From the NCBI GenBank assembly GCA_947498775.1, contig CANMLL010000004.1, forward strand, positions 62,001 to 126,000: 64,000 bases of DNA, in the 5' to 3' direction. Numbering within the stretch: position 1 is the stretch's first letter; each line of letters opens with the position of its first letter. The position numbers and the translations under genes are program-made. Source of the stretch: an uncultured Aquimarina sp. GTDB lineage: Bacteria; Bacteroidota; Bacteroidia; Flavobacteriales; Flavobacteriaceae. The notes beneath the pieces are model-generated. The model ran no database searches. It was not told the origin of the DNA and saw nothing but the letters and a program-made list of their open reading frames with translations. Below are positions 1 through 8,892 of the stretch, in pieces.

Positions 1-249
1 AGAAGTGGAGATGTAATTATTGTATTAGATCCTGCTACAATAGCGTACTCTAAAACAGGTTCTACCCATGGAAGTGGATTAACCTATGATACGCATGCAC
101 CATTATTGTTTTTCGGACAAGGAATAAAGAAAGGAAGTACAACTCAAAAAACACACATCCCTGATATTGCACCAACTATTTCAGCTTTGCTGGGGATCAC
201 TTTTCCTAATGGTGCAACGGGAGAAGTGTTGTCGTTTTTGTTAGAGTAA
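1..249 (+). CDS. PafA-like alkaline phosphatase, C-terminal end (partial)
   Basis: Frame 1 is open from the first base to the TAA at 247-249 and gives the last 82 residues of a protein whose start lies outside the window. It contains STHGSGLTYDTHAPLLFFG followed by a segment rich in I/A/L ending PTISALLGI. This HG...YD.H.P pattern is the C-terminal metal-binding stretch of the alkaline phosphatase / phosphodiesterase superfamily, closest to the Bacteroidota PafA type, where the histidine binds an active-site zinc. These enzymes are usually exported phosphomonoesterases. The last 9 bases overlap the convergent glycosyltransferase gene. The exact substrate cannot be judged from the fragment. 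Confidence 0.75.
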   Translation, partial: RSGDVIIVLDPATIAYSKTGSTHGSGLTYDTHAPLLFFGQGIKKGSTTQKTHIPDIAPTISALLGITFPNGATGEVLSFLLE

Positions 250-1089
250 TTTTTTTTGGATATTCTTCCATCGCAGTTTACGAATAAATTCTCCTTCATC
301 TTTTGATACGATGAAGGACTGTTTTGTTTTTTTAGCTTTAAAGAAGCCTGCTATATAATCAAAAAGAAGTCGTGGGGATTTTTTGAGTAAAGCTAGTTTT
401 ATTGAAGCAATAAGAGTAATCCAGAAACCATAGCGCATTCTATAAAAGGCTTCTCCTTGTTTGTATTTGGCTTTTGGGTTATAGGTATTTCCTGTGGGTT
501 TTAGGTGTTTTACATGTAGGGATTCATCAGTTTTAATAGTCCAATGATGATATTGAGCAAGTAACTCGTCTATGGTGTCCCAGCCCATAGCTGGTTTTAG
601 TCCTTTAATATCCTCAAAACAAGCTTTTCTATAGGCTTTTAGTGCTCCTCGAATGTGATCTTTGTTGGTTAAATTTTCCAATTCCCATTTTCCATTATTC
701 TCGATATAACAGAAACCGCCAACCATACCAGTTTTTGGGTGCTTATTGAAGGCCGTAGTTATCTTTTCAAGATAGTCTAAAGGAAAAATAAGATCTGCAT
801 CAAACTTGCAGATAATATCATATTTTGTGTCTAGTGCGTTATAGCCTTGATAAAAAGCATTGATCACTTTACTACCTGGCATATGATCTTTTGAGGATTC
901 TGTTTTTACCTGAGATATAAAATCATACTTGTTGGCAAATTTATCAATGATGTTTTCGGTGTTATCGGTAGAATTATCATTTACAACAACAATTTTTTTA
1001 GGAAGGTGCGTTTGCGAAACCAATGATCCGAGTGTTTTAGAAATAAAACGCTCTTCGTTATGGGCCGGTATGACAATATATATGTTCAA
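241..1089 (-). CDS. Family 2 glycosyltransferase
   Basis: The 282-residue protein begins IYIVIPAHNEERFISKTL, the N-terminal nucleotide-binding strand of GT-A fold family 2 glycosyltransferases. VVVNDNSTDNT follows near residue 35. A DxD-type metal site is seen as FDADL near residue 97, and GWDTIDEL near residue 170 is the acceptor-side acidic motif. These enzymes transfer sugar from a nucleotide sugar to lipid or polysaccharide acceptors at the inner membrane. The C-terminal part (about 220-250) is hydrophobic and basic, so it may lie on the membrane. Donor and acceptor cannot be inferred. It converges on the phosphatase gene and is followed upstream by a broken four-helix-bundle gene, so no sugar cluster surrounds it. 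Confidence 0.85.
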   Translation of the reverse strand: MNIYIVIPAHNEERFISKTLGSLVSQTHLPKKIVVVNDNSTDNTENIIDKFANKYDFISQVKTESSKDHMPGSKVINAFYQGYNALDTKYDIICKFDADLIFPLDYLEKITTAFNKHPKTGMVGGFCYIENNGKWELENLTNKDHIRGALKAYRKACFEDIKGLKPAMGWDTIDELLAQYHHWTIKTDESLHVKHLKPTGNTYNPKAKYKQGEAFYRMRYGFWITLIASIKLALLKKSPRLLFDYIAGFFKAKKTKQSFIVSKDEGEFIRKLRWKNIQKKLL

Positions 1090-1166
1090 GTTTTAGTGCG
1101 TAGAGGTTAGACGGTAGAAGTTAGTATTTTCTCAAATTGACAAGCCATTTTAAAACAATTTTTTAT

Positions 1167-1515
1167 CTATTCTGTATTTTTCTTTTTAAGATATTTCTGT
1201 AAGCTAGTTATCATTTTTGAAAGTTCTGCATATTTTACCCTGGCATTATCATCAATTTCTTCTAGTAGCAATAGTTGAGCAAACCACACATTCTCTTGTA
1301 GAATCTAAGGCGATTTGAAGGTATCTGTTAAATTGAGCATCATTATTTCCTGAACATTCCGAAATATTAAGAGCAACAGAGTTAGCTGCTCTAATGTATT
1401 GCGATGAAAGTCTGTATCTTTCTTCTTTGGGGAAAGATTCACAAACATTGTAAACGAAGTCCAAGGATTTTTGATATACAATTAAGTCTTCAAAGCTAAA
1501 TTTTATTTCTTGCAT
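1167..1515 (-). pseudogene. Four-helix-bundle protein (S23/IVP family), frameshifted
   Basis: Reading from the ATG at 1515, MQEIKFSFEDLIVYQKSL leads through the family pattern IRAANSVALNISE and ends in the frame at DSTRECV. The same frame then stops at 1252. In the neighbouring frame the sequence continues VWFAQLLLLEEID and runs to a stop at 1167. The two halves join if the CA run at 1285-1290 (TG on the coding strand) carried one more dinucleotide, which restores E-C-V-W-F-A. The repaired protein would be about 116 residues, the usual size of this family, which was first known from 23S rRNA intervening sequences. A GTG start at 1545 is unlikely because it lies in a heptamer repeat. Function is unknown; it could also be a sequencing error. 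Confidence 0.75.
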
Positions 1516-1537
1516 CAATTTCGGATAAATTATTTTA

Positions 1538-1565
1538 CTAACCACTAACCACTAACCACTAACCA
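1538..1565. repeat. Four perfect copies of heptamer CTAACCA
   Basis: Four consecutive copies of CTAACCA (TGGTTAG on the minus strand) lie between the four-helix-bundle remnant and the methyltransferase, and include the methyltransferase stop codon. A looser version of the same letters (GTTAG-like words) is seen on the other side of the remnant around 1088-1122. The array is too short and has no spacers, so it is not CRISPR. Confidence 0.85.
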
Positions 1566-2083
1566 ATTCTTTCTGCATAAACAATGTAATATCTCGGAGT
1601 AAAAAGGCGTAGTAAAGGCCTGAAACCTATTTTTTTTATAGGATGGGTCCATTTATCTCTAGCTTTGATTTCCCAACCGGCTTTTTCAAGTAACCAATCA
1701 AATTGCCAGTCTTCAAATTCGTGGTAATGCCGGTCCCAAGAATCTGTTTTGCTGCGATATGCAGGAGAGAACCATAGTTTCAATGGTATGGAAGCTACTA
1801 ATTTATCAGCTTTAATATCTCTTAGTACGTTAAAAGGAGCTATGAGGTGTTCAAAAATTTCAAAGGCAGTTACAATTTCTGCATCGCTATTTTTTACAGT
1901 TTTAGTTTCCAGATCCAAATCTTCACCAGAAGTATTTGAAACCACATACCCTTCTTTTTCCATAAATTCTACAAAAGGATTTCTTACACCTAAATCCAAA
2001 ATTGTGCCTGGTGCAGGTACATTGATTCTAAGAAACTCTAATGTTTTTTGGTAACGTTTATGAGGAAAACTCCCTTCGTACAT
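1559..2083 (-). CDS. Class I SAM-dependent methyltransferase
   Basis: The 174-residue protein has a glycine-rich SAM-binding motif, GTILDLGVRNPF (about 26-37), and the acidic strand AEIVTAFEIFEHL (about 68-80), matching the Methyltransf_11/23 group of class I methyltransferases. It is short for the class and ends after YYIVYAERIG. The middle WDRHYHEFEDWQFDWLL segment resembles the part of these enzymes that shapes the acceptor pocket. The substrate is unknown. It may act with the nearby glycosyltransferase on a glycan, but only position suggests that. The stop codon falls inside the CTAACCA repeat. Confidence 0.8.
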   Translation of the reverse strand: MYEGSFPHKRYQKTLEFLRINVPAPGTILDLGVRNPFVEFMEKEGYVVSNTSGEDLDLETKTVKNSDAEIVTAFEIFEHLIAPFNVLRDIKADKLVASIPLKLWFSPAYRSKTDSWDRHYHEFEDWQFDWLLEKAGWEIKARDKWTHPIKKIGFRPLLRLFTPRYYIVYAERIG

Positions 2084-2171
2084 AATAGTTTAAATCAGTA
2101 GTTAAGGATGTAAAAATAGAAAATTACTAAGATTACTGTCTCCAGCGCAGCAATAATTTTTTATAAACTAC

Positions 2172-3230
2172 TTAATACTGATAGAGAAATGCATTAATAT
2201 TCATCCCGGCACCAACACTGGCAAATAGTAAAATATCACCTTTATTAATACTGTGATTTTTTATTTCTCCTTTCAGAATAAGATCATACAATGTAGGAAT
2301 AGTAGCAACACTACTATTTCCCAATTTTCGAATGCTCATTGGCATAATGTCATTGGGAACTTTTTCATTATGTAAACGATAGAATCTGTTAACTATGGCT
2401 TCGTCCATTTTTTCATTGGCTTGATGTATCAGAATTTTCTTTATATCGGTTATATGATAGTTGGTTTGATCAAGACAGACTTTCATAGCTTTTGGAACAT
2501 GATTTAAGGCAAATTCATATATTTTTCTACCATACATTTTGATGTACTTGTTAGTGTCATTAGTATTAGAATTATAGGTGTTCCCGAAGAATAGAAAATT
2601 ACTTTCTTCTAGCGTATACGACGCACTTATATTAGAAATTATGCCTCCTGCATCTTTAGTGGTTTCGATTATTGAAGCTCCGGCACCATCAGAGTAAATC
2701 ATTGAATCTCTATCATGTTCGTCAATTACACGAGATAAAGTTTCTGCTCCGATCACAAGACACTTTTTGGCCATGTTACTTTTTATAAAGGACTGAGCTT
2801 GTATTATTCCTTCAATCCAACCAGGGCACCCAAAAAGCAAATCATATGCTACACAGTAAGGGTTTTTTATCCTGAGTTTGTGTTTTACCCTTGCTGCCAA
2901 GCTTGGTACCGTATCTGTCTGAGATGAATTGTTGTCTACATCTCCAAAATTATGCGCTACAATAATATAATCTAAGGTCTCTGGGTCTATTCCCGCATTT
3001 TTGATAGCCTTTTGTGCAGAAAGAAAAGCAAGGTCCGACGTATTTTGATTAGTAGAAGCATATCTACGCTCTTCAATACCCGTAATATTTTTGAATTTAT
3101 CTATAATTACATCGTTTGAATACTCGATTTTGGTTCCATTTCCATTAAAAAATTGATGAGTTGAAAAATCTTCATTTCTTTCAATCTCATTAGGAATATA
3201 GCTTCCCGTGCCAGTTATCTTGATGTTCAT
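2172..3230 (-). CDS. 3-oxoacyl-ACP synthase III family protein (FabH-like)
   Basis: The 352-residue protein has a complete thiolase-fold triad at KAS III positions: C135 in DLLFGCPGWIEG, H269 in ILIHQANEK and N305 in GNSSVATIP. It therefore should condense an acyl-CoA or acyl-ACP starter with an extender. The cysteine lies in FGCPGW rather than the ACAGF-like context of housekeeping FabH, so this is probably a specialised starter enzyme and not the main FabH. No acyl carrier protein, ketoreductase or other lipid gene lies next to it. A palindrome and a -7-like TATCTTTA (3255-3262, complement) lie just upstream, suggesting its own regulated promoter. Confidence 0.85.
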   Translation of the reverse strand: MNIKITGTGSYIPNEIERNEDFSTHQFFNGNGTKIEYSNDVIIDKFKNITGIEERRYASTNQNTSDLAFLSAQKAIKNAGIDPETLDYIIVAHNFGDVDNNSSQTDTVPSLAARVKHKLRIKNPYCVAYDLLFGCPGWIEGIIQAQSFIKSNMAKKCLVIGAETLSRVIDEHDRDSMIYSDGAGASIIETTKDAGGIISNISASYTLEESNFLFFGNTYNSNTNDTNKYIKMYGRKIYEFALNHVPKAMKVCLDQTNYHITDIKKILIHQANEKMDEAIVNRFYRLHNEKVPNDIMPMSIRKLGNSSVATIPTLYDLILKGEIKNHSINKGDILLFASVGAGMNINAFLYQY

Positions 3231-3279
3231 TATACTAAAGTATTAGTGTAAATGTAAAGATAGGCATCTAAGTAATGAT

Positions 3280-3299
3280 ATATTATGCGTGCATAATAT
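3280..3299. promoter_or_regulatory. Palindrome upstream of KAS III gene, candidate operator
   Basis: ATATTATGC, GT, GCATAATAT forms a perfect 9-bp inverted repeat with a 2-bp centre. It lies 50-69 bases before the KAS III start, about where a -33 element would be relative to the -7-like TATCTTTA at 3255-3262 on the minus strand. Such placement suits a repressor site. It could instead be a weak hairpin after the globin gene, but no T-run follows. Confidence 0.4.
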
Positions 3300-3340
3300 C
3301 ATTTACGATGCCTAAGGAGGTTTTTAAGGTATGTTGAGGT

Positions 3341-3706
3341 CTATTTTACCTTTAGTTGCATAACCGTAGCAATCGATAAAGCTCTGGTTTTAATAAGATT
3401 GGATTTTTCTCCTTTAAAATTTTGGTCAACGGTTTTATTGAATAATGATAACCAGGTTTCAAAATGTATTTTCTCAAAACTTTTTTTGCTATCTAAGTCT
3501 TTGTGGATTTGTAAAACATTTTTTTTGTAGCCTCCCTTTCTAAATAGCTGAAGTTCCCAAAAATCAGTAATTTGCGGGAGGTGTTGCTCAAGATCTAATT
3601 TTGCAATTTTTGTAAAGAATTCTCCGATGATAGGATCCTGAAATGCATCTTTGTAAAAGGATCTCATTAAAAATTCTATGTCTTCTCTAGAATTAATATC
3701 TTCCAT
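3341..3706 (-). CDS. Group III truncated haemoglobin
   Basis: At 121 residues this fits the group III 2-on-2 globins. Y18, H42 (QHLPQITDFW), H68 (VLQIHKDL) and W85 (HFETWLSLF) are spaced like TyrB10, HisE7, HisF8 and TrpG8 of the Campylobacter Ctb protein. H68 would then be the proximal haem ligand. Family members bind oxygen or nitric oxide and are linked to low-oxygen or nitrosative-stress physiology in the cytoplasm. It is monocistronic here, with spacers of 110 and over 250 bases on either side. Upstream I see no clear promoter. Confidence 0.9.
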   Translation of the reverse strand: MEDINSREDIEFLMRSFYKDAFQDPIIGEFFTKIAKLDLEQHLPQITDFWELQLFRKGGYKKNVLQIHKDLDSKKSFEKIHFETWLSLFNKTVDQNFKGEKSNLIKTRALSIATVMQLKVK

Positions 3707-3926
3707 CGGATGCAGGTTTTAAAATAGAGTTAACTCTGAGGCTGCCTCTATTAAAGTATTTTACTAATCTCAGATTTGGGTTCAAAACCCTTCGGTTTTA
3801 TTGCAGCACTTTAGTAATTCGAAAAAATCTATTTTTCAATTTCGTTATTCACATGTCAGTCGCCGATACTAGTAACTGAATAGCTTTTAACAAATAACAA
3901 AAAAGCAATGTATTGTGTATTAAAAC

Positions 3927-3948
3927 CTCTGCACTTTTCAGTGCAGAG
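3927..3948 (-). terminator. Intrinsic terminator after gcvP
   Basis: CTCTGCACT and AGTGCAGAG pair as a perfect 9-bp stem around a 4-base loop, 20 bases past the gcvP stop. On the minus strand the stem is followed by GTTTTAAT, a short and imperfect T-run. Confidence 0.65.
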
Positions 3949-3967
3949 TGGTTTAGTTTATATAAGC

Positions 3968-6823
3968 CTAGGCTTCTGATTCCATATATTCTTCAATAGG
4001 AGCACAAGTACAGATTAAATTTCTATCTCCGTAGGCATCATCTACGCGGCGTACAGATGGCCAAAATTTGTTTTCGGCGATATAGGCCAAAGGATATGCT
4101 GCTTGCTCTCTGGAGTAAGGAAAATCCCAATTGTCTGCGGTAAGCATTGCCAATGTGTGCGGGGCGTTTTTCATCACATTGTCTGGATTGTCTGTGCTAG
4201 CCTCTGCAATTTCTTGTCGAATAGAGAGTAGAGCATCACAAAATCTATCCAATTCAGCTTTGCTTTCGCTTTCTGTGGGTTCTATCATAATCGTTCCTGC
4301 AACGGGGAAAGAAACCGTGGGCGCATGAAAACCATAATCCATTAATCGTTTTGCAATATCAGTTACCTCAATACCATTGGTTTTGAAAGGCCTGCAATCG
4401 ATAATCATTTCATGGGCGGCTCTTCCTTTTTCTCCAGCGTATAGTACGCTATAATGGCCATCCAAACGTTCTTTAATGTAATTTGCATTAAGGATAGCAT
4501 ATTCTGTTGCTTCTTTAAGTCCTTTTGCACCCAGCATAGTAATATATCCATAAGATATTAAACATGCCAATGCAGATCCCCAAGGCGCTGCAGAAATAGC
4601 AGTAATTGCGTTATCCCCGCCGGTTGCTACAATAGGGTTGCCCGGTAAAAAAGGAACTAATTGCTCGGCCACACAAATGGGTCCAACTCCTGGTCCACCA
4701 CCCCCATGAGGAATAGCAAATGTTTTGTGTAGATTAAGATGACAAACATCGGCTCCAATGGCTCCGGGGTTAGTCAAACCAACCTGAGCATTCATATTGG
4801 CACCATCCATATATACTTGTCCGCCATTATCATGAATAATTTTGGTAATTTCTTTGATAGCAGACTCGTAAACCCCATGAGTAGAAGGGTAAGTAACCAT
4901 TAATGCGGCTAGGTTATCTTTATGTTTGAGTGCTTTTTCTTTTAAATCCTCTACATCTATATTTCCTTCTTCTGTAGCTTTGGTAACTACTACTTTCATT
5001 CCTGCCATTACTGCTGAAGCTGGGTTGGTTCCGTGAGCAGATGATGGTATTAAGCAAATATTTCTGTGATGATCATCTCTAGATTCGTGATACGCTCTTA
5101 TGACCATTAGGCCGGCAAATTCACCTTGTGCACCAGAATTTGGTTGAAGTGATGTAGCCGCAAAGCCCGTAATTTCTGTGAGTTGATCTTCTAATTTTTT
5201 CAATACTTCCTGATATCCTTGTGCTTGATTGATAGGCACAAAAGGATGAATGTTGCCCCATTGCGGATCACTGAGTGGCAGCATTTCTGAAGCTGCATTA
5301 AGCTTCATAGTACAAGAACCAAGCGGAATCATAGAATGATTCAAAGAAAGGTCTTTTCGCTCTAACTTTTTGATGTAACGCATCAATTCGGTTTCAGAAT
5401 GATAGGTGTTAAATACTTCGTTAGTTAAAAAATCGGTATTACGTGCTAGACTTTTGCCAATACTTAAAGAGTTACCAATTTCTGTAATCTGAATGGCTTC
5501 TTTTTTGGCTACCTTGGCAAAAATTGAAATAATTGTATTTAAATCTTCAACAGTGGTGGCTTCATTAAGGGATATGGATACCGTTTTGGCATCAGGATAG
5601 TAGAAATTCACTTCATGAGCTTCTGCTATTTCTTTTATTTTGGCGGCTTCAGCATTTATGCGAATGGTATCAAAATAGGTGTCATTAAGTTGTTTAAAGC
5701 CTAATTTTTCTAATTGTTTGCTTAACTCTGAAGCCGAATTATTAACCTTTGAAGCAATATATTTCAGACCTTCAGATCCATGATAAACGGCATACATACC
5801 TGCCATTACTGCCAATAAAACTTGGGCTGTGCAAATGTTTGAAGTAGCCTTGTCACGTTTAATATGTTGTTCTCGTGTTTGTAGCGCCATGCGCAGTGCT
5901 CTGTCGCCATTCATATCTTGTGTAACCCCAATAATTCTTCCGGGGATATTTCTTTTGTATTGTTCTCTGGTAGCAAAATATGCGGCATGTGGTCCCCCAT
6001 ACCCTAGTGGTATTCCAAAACGTTGTGTGGTACCCACGACTACATCGGCATTAAAACTTCCTGGTGATTTTAGAGATACCAAGCTCAGGATATCTGCGGC
6101 CACAGCTACTTTAATTTCGGCTTGATGGGCTTTTTCTACAAAATCTCCATAGTCATATACCTCTCCGGATTTTCCAGGATATTGCAATATAGCACCATAG
6201 AATTCAGTAGAAAAATCAAATTGTTGATGATCGCCAATTACAAGTTCTATATCTAATGGAATAGCCCTTGTCTTCAATAGTGAAAGAGTTTGAGGCAGAA
6301 TCTCTTCAGAAACAAAAAACTTATTTACCCCATTTTTTTTCTGATCTCTAGAACGTACTGAAAATAACATGGTCATTGCCTCGGCAGCCGCTGTACTCTC
6401 GTCAAGAAGAGATGCATTTGCAAGTTCCATGCCGGTAAGGTCACAGACCATGGTTTGATAATTCAATAACGCCTCAAGTCTACCTTGAGCAATTTCTGCT
6501 TGATATGGAGTATAGGCTGTATACCAGCCTGGGTTTTCTAAAACATTTCTTTGAATTACTGCTGGTAAACATGATTCGTGATATCCTAAACCAATATAGG
6601 TTTTAAACACCTTGTTTTTGGCAGACAACTTCTGCATATGCACAGAGTATTCCTGCTCACTCATTGCAGAAGCGATCTCAAGAGGCTTCTTTAAAATAAT
6701 ATCATCTGGTACAGTTTCATAGATAAGCTGATCTATAGAATCTACTTTAATAATTTCTAACATGCTGTCTAAATCCTTTTTTGAAGGACCTATATGACGC
6801 AGTTTAAAAGAGTCAGTTTTCAT
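3968..6823 (-). CDS. gcvP: Glycine dehydrogenase (decarboxylating), P-protein
   Basis: The P-protein of the glycine cleavage system decarboxylates glycine with PLP and passes the aminomethyl group to lipoyl GcvH in the cytoplasm. This is the long single-chain form (951 residues), with the two fused aminotransferase-like halves that other bacteria split as GcvPA/GcvPB. The PLP lysine is K700 in [17 protein letters not shown]. The start [14 protein letters not shown] at 6823 is chosen because it matches the usual N-terminus; an upstream in-frame ATG at 6862 would add 13 atypical residues. GcvT and GcvH are not in the window. A -7-like TACTTTTG lies 29 bases upstream, and a hairpin terminator follows the gene. 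Confidence 0.97.
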   Translation of the reverse strand: MKTDSFKLRHIGPSKKDLDSMLEIIKVDSIDQLIYETVPDDIILKKPLEIASAMSEQEYSVHMQKLSAKNKVFKTYIGLGYHESCLPAVIQRNVLENPGWYTAYTPYQAEIAQGRLEALLNYQTMVCDLTGMELANASLLDESTAAAEAMTMLFSVRSRDQKKNGVNKFFVSEEILPQTLSLLKTRAIPLDIELVIGDHQQFDFSTEFYGAILQYPGKSGEVYDYGDFVEKAHQAEIKVAVAADILSLVSLKSPGSFNADVVVGTTQRFGIPLGYGGPHAAYFATREQYKRNIPGRIIGVTQDMNGDRALRMALQTREQHIKRDKATSNICTAQVLLAVMAGMYAVYHGSEGLKYIASKVNNSASELSKQLEKLGFKQLNDTYFDTIRINAEAAKIKEIAEAHEVNFYYPDAKTVSISLNEATTVEDLNTIISIFAKVAKKEAIQITEIGNSLSIGKSLARNTDFLTNEVFNTYHSETELMRYIKKLERKDLSLNHSMIPLGSCTMKLNAASEMLPLSDPQWGNIHPFVPINQAQGYQEVLKKLEDQLTEITGFAATSLQPNSGAQGEFAGLMVIRAYHESRDDHHRNICLIPSSAHGTNPASAVMAGMKVVVTKATEEGNIDVEDLKEKALKHKDNLAALMVTYPSTHGVYESAIKEITKIIHDNGGQVYMDGANMNAQVGLTNPGAIGADVCHLNLHKTFAIPHGGGGPGVGPICVAEQLVPFLPGNPIVATGGDNAITAISAAPWGSALACLISYGYITMLGAKGLKEATEYAILNANYIKERLDGHYSVLYAGEKGRAAHEMIIDCRPFKTNGIEVTDIAKRLMDYGFHAPTVSFPVAGTIMIEPTESESKAELDRFCDALLSIRQEIAEASTDNPDNVMKNAPHTLAMLTADNWDFPYSREQAAYPLAYIAENKFWPSVRRVDDAYGDRNLICTCAPIEEYMESEA

Positions 6824-6851
6824 AGCGAAAAAACAGTTACGTTTGAGATGG

Positions 6852-6859
6852 CAAAAGTA
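6852..6859 (-). promoter_or_regulatory. Candidate -7 element of gcvP
   Basis: The minus strand reads TACTTTTG, which fits the Bacteroidota -7 consensus TAnnTTTG, 29 bases before the chosen gcvP start. No TTG is seen at the expected 19-base distance, so only the -7 half is supported. Confidence 0.4.
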
Positions 6860-6958
6860 CATATTTAATACTTAAAAATTTCACAATTAATTAACGAGAA
6901 GGTGTCAAGTTTTTAACCAACTTCGAAGGTTATTAACAGATAACCTTAAATTTGTGAC

Positions 6959-7786
6959 GTGGAAACCCTAAAAAGTATATTCCGATTTTATATAAACAGT
7001 AGTATTCATGTTGCTTTGGCAATTTGTGCCTTGGTAAGTATTACTTTTATAAAGTTTGAGGTTGCAAATGGGAATACATTTCTTTTTCTTAGTTTTTTGG
7101 GCACAGTTGCTGCATACAATTTTGTTAAATATTCTAATGTTTCCAAGCTTTATCATAAACGACTGGCAAAATCGATGAAAGGAATCCGTATTTTGACATG
7201 GTTATCCCTTGTATTCTTTGTGTACTTTGCTTTTAAAATGTCTTTTAAAACAGTACTATACATGATTCCTTTTGTTATATTAACTATATTTTATGTGATA
7301 CCGATCTTTCCTAATAAAAATAATTTGAGAAGCCTGGCGGGGGTAAAAATTTTTATTATTGGCGTAGTTTGGACAGGAATTACTGTAGTGGTGCCGATTA
7401 TATATGCCAAAGGAAGTATGAATTTTGATCTATTGATTGAAACTATACAGCGGTTTTTGTTTGTTATAGTGATGATGTTGCCCTTTGAGATTAGAGACCT
7501 TGAATACGACGCTTCTGCATTAGAAACTATTCCTCAAACAATAGGAGTGACCCGTACAAAGGTGTTTGGAAGCATTTTATTAGTGGTTTTTTTGTTGCTT
7601 ACGGCTATAAAGAATACACTTTCTTCTATAGAAATTTTGAGTACAATTTTGATTACTACTATAAGTTTGCTGTTTTTGTGGGGAACCGATAAAGAACAAT
7701 CAAAGTATTATTGCTCTTTTTGGGTAGAAAGTGTGCCAATTATGTGGTTCCTAATTTTACTTATATTACAATCCTTATTTAGTTAA
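6959..7786 (+). CDS. UbiA-like polytopic membrane protein
   Basis: The 275-residue protein is almost all hydrophobic, with about eight membrane helices separated by short basic loops. YNFVKYSN near residue 53 stands where UbiA prenyltransferases have their first Asp-rich motif, and EIRDLEYD near residue 180 resembles the second. This suggests the UbiA superfamily, but the first metal-binding motif lacks its aspartates, so catalytic activity is doubtful. The start is GTG. A TAAATTTG (-7 consensus) ends 4 bases before it, which would make the mRNA leaderless or nearly so. It is divergent from gcvP and its 3' end overlaps the convergent small zinc-finger gene by 12 bases. The function is not known. 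Confidence 0.65.
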   Translation: METLKSIFRFYINSSIHVALAICALVSITFIKFEVANGNTFLFLSFLGTVAAYNFVKYSNVSKLYHKRLAKSMKGIRILTWLSLVFFVYFAFKMSFKTVLYMIPFVILTIFYVIPIFPNKNNLRSLAGVKIFIIGVVWTGITVVVPIIYAKGSMNFDLLIETIQRFLFVIVMMLPFEIRDLEYDASALETIPQTIGVTRTKVFGSILLVVFLLLTAIKNTLSSIEILSTILITTISLLFLWGTDKEQSKYYCSFWVESVPIMWFLILLILQSLFS

Positions 7787-8032
7787 TTTTTTTTGAAACT
7801 GTTTTTTTATTTCTTCTTTTTGAGAAGGATCTATTGTTTGAATATCTGATTTTTTTATTGCTTTTGTAAGTTTCGTATTTCTTTTTGAATATACTCTGGT
7901 AACTTTGCAATAGATTAAACGAATATTGAGTTTAATTATTTCCATTATAGAGGCCTCCCCATACTGGTTTTTGTCGCAGATGTGTTTAGCCTCTTCGCAG
8001 GTTACAAATAACTTGTTAGTAGTAGTTTTCAT
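7775..8032 (-). CDS. Small anti-sigma-like protein with degenerate zinc motif
   Basis: The 85-residue protein is a clear tandem paralogue of the next gene upstream, sharing the CDKNQY core, the IYC block and the Y-S-x-R-N-T-K-L-T-K run. In the upstream copy the block is H-x3-C-x2-C. Here it reads RLIYCKVT: the histidine is R38 and the second cysteine is T45, leaving C42 and the N-terminal C12/H17/C19. It has therefore probably lost or altered zinc binding. It may bind a sigma factor without metal sensing, or may be drifting. It is last in the sigma operon, 36 bases after its paralogue. Confidence 0.7.
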   Translation of the reverse strand: MKTTTNKLFVTCEEAKHICDKNQYGEASIMEIIKLNIRLIYCKVTRVYSKRNTKLTKAIKKSDIQTIDPSQKEEIKKQFQKKLTK

Positions 8033-8068
8033 TACAATATTTACGCTTCTTTTATTTTTGGGGTAAGC

Positions 8069-8329
8069 TTACTTGTTTTCCGATATTTTTTGTTTTAACC
8101 GTTCCTTCATTGCATTCTTTTCATATGTATTAATGCTAATTACTTTTGGGTCCTTTACAAGTTTAGTCAACTTTGTATTTCTGGCAGAATATTTTCTGCA
8201 AGCTCTACAATATATAAGGTGTATATTAAGCCTTACTTTTTCCCAAAAAGTAGCTTCTTTATACTGATTTTTATCACAAAAGTGATTTGCATCAGAACAG
8301 TTTACAAAAATTCCTTTTTTATTACTCAT
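8069..8329 (-). CDS. Small zinc-finger anti-sigma factor-like protein
   Basis: From the ATG at 8329 the protein has 86 residues. It contains C11, H16, C18 and then H37-x3-C41-x2-C44 in HLIYCRACRKY, the pattern of the zinc-binding anti-sigma (ZAS) domain. It lies 8 bases behind an ECF sigma gene on the same strand. It is therefore most likely the partner anti-sigma factor, of a mini type with no membrane or sensory domain, which would sit on the sigma factor in the cytoplasm and respond to redox state or metal. An in-frame ATG at 8362 would overlap the sigma gene and add 11 residues. The start at 8329 was preferred because AAAGGA precedes it. Confidence 0.75.
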   Translation of the reverse strand: MSNKKGIFVNCSDANHFCDKNQYKEATFWEKVRLNIHLIYCRACRKYSARNTKLTKLVKDPKVISINTYEKNAMKERLKQKISENK

Positions 8330-8337
8330 GTTTTCCT

Positions 8338-8892
8338 TTAAAACCAACTTTTTTCCAGGCACTCAGCCATTGCTGTACGAGCTCTGTGTATAATAACCCA
8401 TAGATTAGACGCAGTGATGTCAAATTCATTACAAATTGCTTCTGTATCAAAACCTTGTATGGTTTTCATTTTGAAAATAGTAGCTTGCTTTTCCGGAAGT
8501 TTACCCATACAAGTATGAATGGCTAACCCTAATTCTTCATTTTCTATCTCACCTTCGGCGTTACTATCATAGGGATCTGCAACTCGTTCTTCTAGCCAGT
8601 CACCTTCGGTCTCAGCATCTGAAGTATATTTTATTCTTACTTCTGCTTTACCTTTGTTACTATTTATTTTTCGATAATGATCAATAATTTTTCTTTTCAG
8701 AATAGAGATAAGCCAAGTACGCTCACTTGCTTCTCCCTTAAAATTTTTCATTGATTTAAGGCCGGCAAAGAACGTTTCTTGCACCAGATCCTGGGCAATT
8801 TCTTTGTCATCAACTCTTACAATGGTGTAGTTAAACAGATAATCACTGTATTTATCCACCCATGTATTGGGGTCTATAGTATTTGTTGACAT
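8338..8892 (-). CDS. ECF-type RNA polymerase sigma factor
   Basis: The protein has both ECF sigma domains. Region 2 includes YSDYLFNYTIVRV and IAQDLVQETF. Region 4 includes FDTEAICNEFDITASNLWV with IIHRARTAMAECLE, the promoter-recognition helix-turn-helix. The acidic linker (GDWLEERVADPYD) resembles a Bacteroidota family annotated as TIGR02943; I offer that from memory. The start is set at MSTNTIDPNTW (8892, 184 residues) because the upstream stretch to 8958 is hydrophobic and atypical; the ATG at 8898 is also possible. Two zinc-finger proteins follow in the same operon, so activity is probably held by them. Confidence 0.9.
   Translation of the reverse strand: MSTNTIDPNTWVDKYSDYLFNYTIVRVDDKEIAQDLVQETFFAGLKSMKNFKGEASERTWLISILKRKIIDHYRKINSNKGKAEVRIKYTSDAETEGDWLEERVADPYDSNAEGEIENEELGLAIHTCMGKLPEKQATIFKMKTIQGFDTEAICNEFDITASNLWVIIHRARTAMAECLEKSWF

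Noticed and set aside
1545..1545. GTG start of the four-helix-bundle ORF at 1545
   Set aside because: It lies in the CTAACCA repeat and gives a non-family N-terminus; the ATG at 1515 gives the family start.
1538..1565. CTAACCA array as CRISPR
   Set aside because: Direct heptamers without spacers and no cas genes.
3707..3967. Gap between truncated globin and gcvP as a riboswitch site
   Set aside because: It lies after the gcvP stop, not before its start, and contains only the terminator; no glycine riboswitch shape was seen upstream of gcvP either.
6824..6862. Upstream in-frame ATG of gcvP
   Set aside because: Adds 13 residues that do not match P-proteins and overlaps the probable -7 element at 6852-6859.
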